Made by a program: the position numbers and the translations under genes. Positions 31,016 through 32,975 of a DNA stretch of 32,975 nt are shown here, piece by piece. The notes under the pieces were generated by a model. That model searched no databases and was not told where the DNA came from. It saw only the letters and a list, made by a program, of their open reading frames with translations. The number at the start of each line of letters is the position of its first letter. The first letter of the stretch is position 1. The DNA is from Ruminococcus sp. (lineage in GTDB: Bacteria; Bacillota; Clostridia; Oscillospirales; Ruminococcaceae). The stretch lies in NCBI GenBank assembly GCA_017523285.1, contig JAFWWU010000067.1, positions 1-32,975 on the forward strand, in the 5' to 3' direction.

Positions 31016-31510
31016 TTATTTGATTAAAGAATCCGAAAGCACTACAATTTCACACATAGCCAAAAATCCTGCAATAATAAAATACGATACTGCTGCTCCT
31101 GTTAAAATCGGAGGCTTCGGTTTAAATATCTTTGTAATTTCGGGCTTATCCTTACGACAATATATTTCAGTACCGATATCTCCCGAACTATATTTCAAAG
31201 TTTTAAATTCATAGGATTTTCAGTCATATTCATATTTAAGCTTACTGTATTTTGCTGTACTATTTATCGGGTATGATTTATACCTTACTCCCGTTTTATG
31301 ATAATGGACATCATCAAACGCAGAGCTTTCAAAATCTGGGGCAATCTCAATATCCTTTTCACTTACTGTCTGAACATCAACCTTTGCCCATCTCAATTTG
31401 CAAGGTCGAATACTGGAAGTCTTTTTCATCAGACCTCTTATCGCCACCCATAGCGAAAATATAATCACCATATTATACAGCACAAACAAAACAAGTGAAA
31501 AAACACGCAT
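31016..31510 (-). pseudogene. Small two-span membrane protein (DUF3592-like), interrupted by in-frame TGA at codon 97
   Basis: From ATG 31510 the frame runs 96 codons to TGA (31220-31222). It then stays open in the same frame for another 67 codons to a stop at 31016. Joined, the 164 residues make one sensible protein: a membrane segment at 4-26, a soluble beta-rich middle ('CKLRWAKVDVQTVSEKD', 'YKSYPINSTAKYSKLKYEYD') and a second membrane segment near the end ('AAVSYFIIAGFLAMCEIV'). The residues around the break read YEYD-stop-KSYEF. In DUF3592-type proteins this place is usually 'YxYxGKxY', so GGA to TGA is the simplest change. The role is unknown. It lies 19 bases before tpiA. Confidence 0.75.
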
Positions 31511-31549
31511 ATTTTACCTCGTAATCATTTTCAAGAACTATTTATGAGT

Positions 31550-31738
31550 TTATTCGCAGTCGCAGTTGCAGTCACAGCCGTCGCTACCGGTATGGTGACA
31601 GTTGTCACTTCCTATAGATGTAGATGCTGACAGACCCTTATTGCTGCAGCCTATAGATGTGTTTATAGAGAGACCATTCTTGATAGGTGCAATAAATATA
31701 CCTACGGCAAATCCGAAAATAAATACGATTATTGCCAT
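31550..31738 (-). CDS. Small membrane protein with a Cys-rich tail
   Basis: 62 residues from ATG 31738. One strong membrane segment (2-19, 'AIIVFIFGFAVGIFIAPI') is followed by a Ser/Asn/Gly-rich stretch and a tail 'HHTGSDGCDCNCDCE' with alternating Cys and acidic residues that could bind metal. No family is recognised. The ribosome site is weak. The same frame is open for 22 more codons upstream, right up to the GC-rich repeat at 31811-31836, so a longer original N-terminus cut by that repeat is possible. It is between pgk and the interrupted gene, on the same strand. Confidence 0.55.
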   Translation of the reverse strand: MAIIVFIFGFAVGIFIAPIKNGLSINTSIGCSNKGLSASTSIGSDNCHHTGSDGCDCNCDCE

Positions 31739-31810
31739 AATTACTGCAAAAGCAGTATCCTGTGGAATTTTCTCGTTTGAGTTTTCTATAATATATCTTC
31801 TTTGAAATAA

Positions 31811-31836
31811 GGGCGAATATCACTATCCGCCCCTAC
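31811..31836 (+). repeat. Short GC-rich repeat, copy 2, inverted relative to copy 1
   Basis: GGGCGAAT (31811-31818), six bases, ATCCGCCC (31825-31832) and then CTAC form an imperfect hairpin. Its last 12 bases are the reverse complement of GTAGGGGCGGAT found at 30174. The sequence is GC-rich against an AT-rich background. Confidence 0.72.
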
Positions 31837-31864
31837 TGATTTTGTATACTGAAATCCGATTGTA

Positions 31865-31933
31865 TTCTCCCACCTCCCTTGGGGGAGGTCACATTTACTC
31901 GCCTCTGCCTGTAAATGCAGTCAGGTGGGGGAA
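31865..31933. repeat. Branched GC-rich element beyond pgk
   Basis: The outer stem TTCTCCCACCT (31865-31875) pairs with AGGTGGGGGAA (31923-31933, one G·T). An inner stem CATTTAC (31892-31898) pairs with GTAAATG (31911-31917). A competing hairpin ACCTCCC-TTGG-GGGAGGT lies at 31872-31889. The composition differs sharply from its surroundings and resembles the short interspersed CCTCCC...GGGAGG repeats common in gut Clostridia (recalled, not searched). Next to it, AGCGGG-GACT-CCCGCT (31939-31954) touches the pgk stop and may end transcripts. Confidence 0.65.
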
Positions 31934-31953
31934 CTGTCAGCGGGGACTCCCGC

Positions 31954-32975
31954 TTACTTTTCAGCGATAACAGCTACGCCTGGAAGAACCTTACCTTCGA
32001 GGTATTCAAGTGAAGCACCGCCGCCTGTTGAGATGTGGCTCATCTTGTCAGCAAAACCGAGCTGCATAACAGCTGCAGCTGAGTCACCGCCGCCGATGAT
32101 TGTTGTAGCGTCTGTTTCAGCAAGTGCCTGAGCAACTGCGATTGTACCCTTAGCAAGAACAGGGTTTTCGAAAACGCCCATAGGTCCGTTCCATACAACT
32201 GTCTTAGCTGTCTTTACAGCATCAGCGAAGAGAGCCTGTGTCTTAGGACCGATGTCAAGACCCATCTTGTCAGCAGGAATCTGATTTGATTCGCAGATTT
32301 CAATTTCGATTTCAGCATCTATTGGTGTTGGGAATTCAGCTGTGATAGCTGTATCGATTGGGAGAAGAATCTTCTTGCCGAGCTTTTCAGCCTTAGCAAG
32401 CATTTCCTTACAGTAATCAAGCTTTTCGTCATCAACGAGTGATGTACCGATTGAACCGCCGTTAGCCTTGATGAATGTATATGCCATACCGCCACCGATG
32501 ATAAGTGTATCACACTTTTCGAGGAGGTTTGAAATTACGTTGAGCTTATCAGCAACCTTAGCACCGCCGAGGATTGCAACGAAAGGACGTTCTGGAACTT
32601 CTACTGCATTACCAAGGTACTGGATTTCCTTCTGCATAAGATATCCAACAGCTGTTTCAGCAACAAAGTTTGTAACACCTGCAGTTGAAGCGTGAGCTCT
32701 GTGAGCACTTCCGAAAGCATCCATAACGAATACCTGACCATCAACGAGCTGTGCGAGTTCCTTTGAGAAATCTTCGCCGTTCTTTGTTTCTTCAGCGCCT
32801 CTGAATCTTGTGTTCTGGAGAAGAACAACTTCACCGTCAGCCATTTCAGCAACAGCCTTCTTAGCGTTTTCGCCTACAACAGTATCATCATTTGCAAAAG
32901 TTACCTTAGCAGGAGCAAGAACCTCTGCAAGTCTAGCAGCAACAGGAGCGAGTGAGAACTTTTCCTCAGGACCAT
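31954..32975 (-). CDS. pgk: Phosphoglycerate kinase, 5' end outside window
   Basis: Makes ATP and 3-phosphoglycerate from 1,3-bisphosphoglycerate. The frame is open from 32973 on the minus strand, beginning [20 protein letters not shown], which corresponds to about residue 75 of a normal PGK; the first portion is beyond the window edge. Visible blocks are '[12 protein letters not shown]', '[12 protein letters not shown]', '[12 protein letters not shown]', '[10 protein letters not shown]', '[11 protein letters not shown]' and the nucleotide loop '[12 protein letters not shown]', then '[16 protein letters not shown]'. All are intact. It is followed by GC-rich repeats and then small membrane genes and tpiA on the same strand. 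Confidence 0.96.
   Translation of the reverse strand, partial: GPEEKFSLAPVAARLAEVLAPAKVTFANDDTVVGENAKKAVAEMADGEVVLLQNTRFRGAEETKNGEDFSKELAQLVDGQVFVMDAFGSAHRAHASTAGVTNFVAETAVGYLMQKEIQYLGNAVEVPERPFVAILGGAKVADKLNVISNLLEKCDTLIIGGGMAYTFIKANGGSIGTSLVDDEKLDYCKEMLAKAEKLGKKILLPIDTAITAEFPTPIDAEIEIEICESNQIPADKMGLDIGPKTQALFADAVKTAKTVVWNGPMGVFENPVLAKGTIAVAQALAETDATTIIGGGDSAAAVMQLGFADKMSHISTGGGASLEYLEGKVLPGVAVIAEK

Noticed and set aside
2639-31222. A changed genetic code that would explain the internal TAA and TGA
   Set aside because: The two lesions use different stop codons, and all other genes end at ordinary TAA or TGA stops.
31602-31805. Plus-strand open frame opposite the small Cys-rich gene
   Set aside because: No ribosome site or domain; composition is the mirror of the minus-strand gene.

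Overview
The window looks like the chromosome of a low-GC, spore-forming gut Firmicute, most likely Oscillospiraceae (Ruminococcus-like). The evidence is the dgt–dnaG–rpoD order, a SpoIIID gene, zinc-ribbon membrane proteins, AT-rich intergenic DNA, strong AGGAGG-type ribosome sites and textbook TTGACA–N17–TATAAT promoters, many with a TGn extended -10. I see no tRNA, rRNA, CRISPR array, transposase or phage gene. The species assignment is inference.

Layout. 1-1406: the end of an OB-fold protein, then rpmE and a YigZ-family gene. 1499-5362: the macromolecular-synthesis operon dgt–dnaG–rpoD, in which dnaG carries an in-frame TAA at codon 44. 5373-6284: a small divergent pair (zinc-ribbon membrane protein and XRE regulator) bracketed by two identical terminator hairpins. 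6289-10192: cdd and a DUF896 gene divergent from an SDR gene, then an LtaS-like enzyme with a hotdog thioesterase. 10236-14837: a PAS-only protein, an AraC regulator, a VanY-like protein that has lost its zinc ligands, and an orphan peptide-binding lipoprotein. 14838-15613: a candidate structured RNA convergent with spoIIID. 15614-22937: glgA, divergent from a tight five-gene operon of murD, two M42 peptidases, a GNAT protein and a PLP lyase. 23130-26092: a zinc-ribbon/PASTA receptor whose kinase domain lacks all three catalytic signature residues, then an SseB protein. 26137-32975 (all minus strand): glmM and glycolytic genes gpmI, tpiA and pgk mixed with small membrane proteins and short GC-rich repeats.

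Themes. Much of the content serves the cell envelope: MurD, GlmM, an LtaS-like enzyme, a VanY-like pseudoenzyme and a PASTA pseudokinase. The most unusual points are the fully degenerate PASTA kinase, the degenerate VanY-like protein, and three apparent coding lesions: TAA in dnaG, TGA in a small membrane gene, and a probable one-base slip in a poly-T tract. The lesions could be real mutations or consensus errors; reads would decide.
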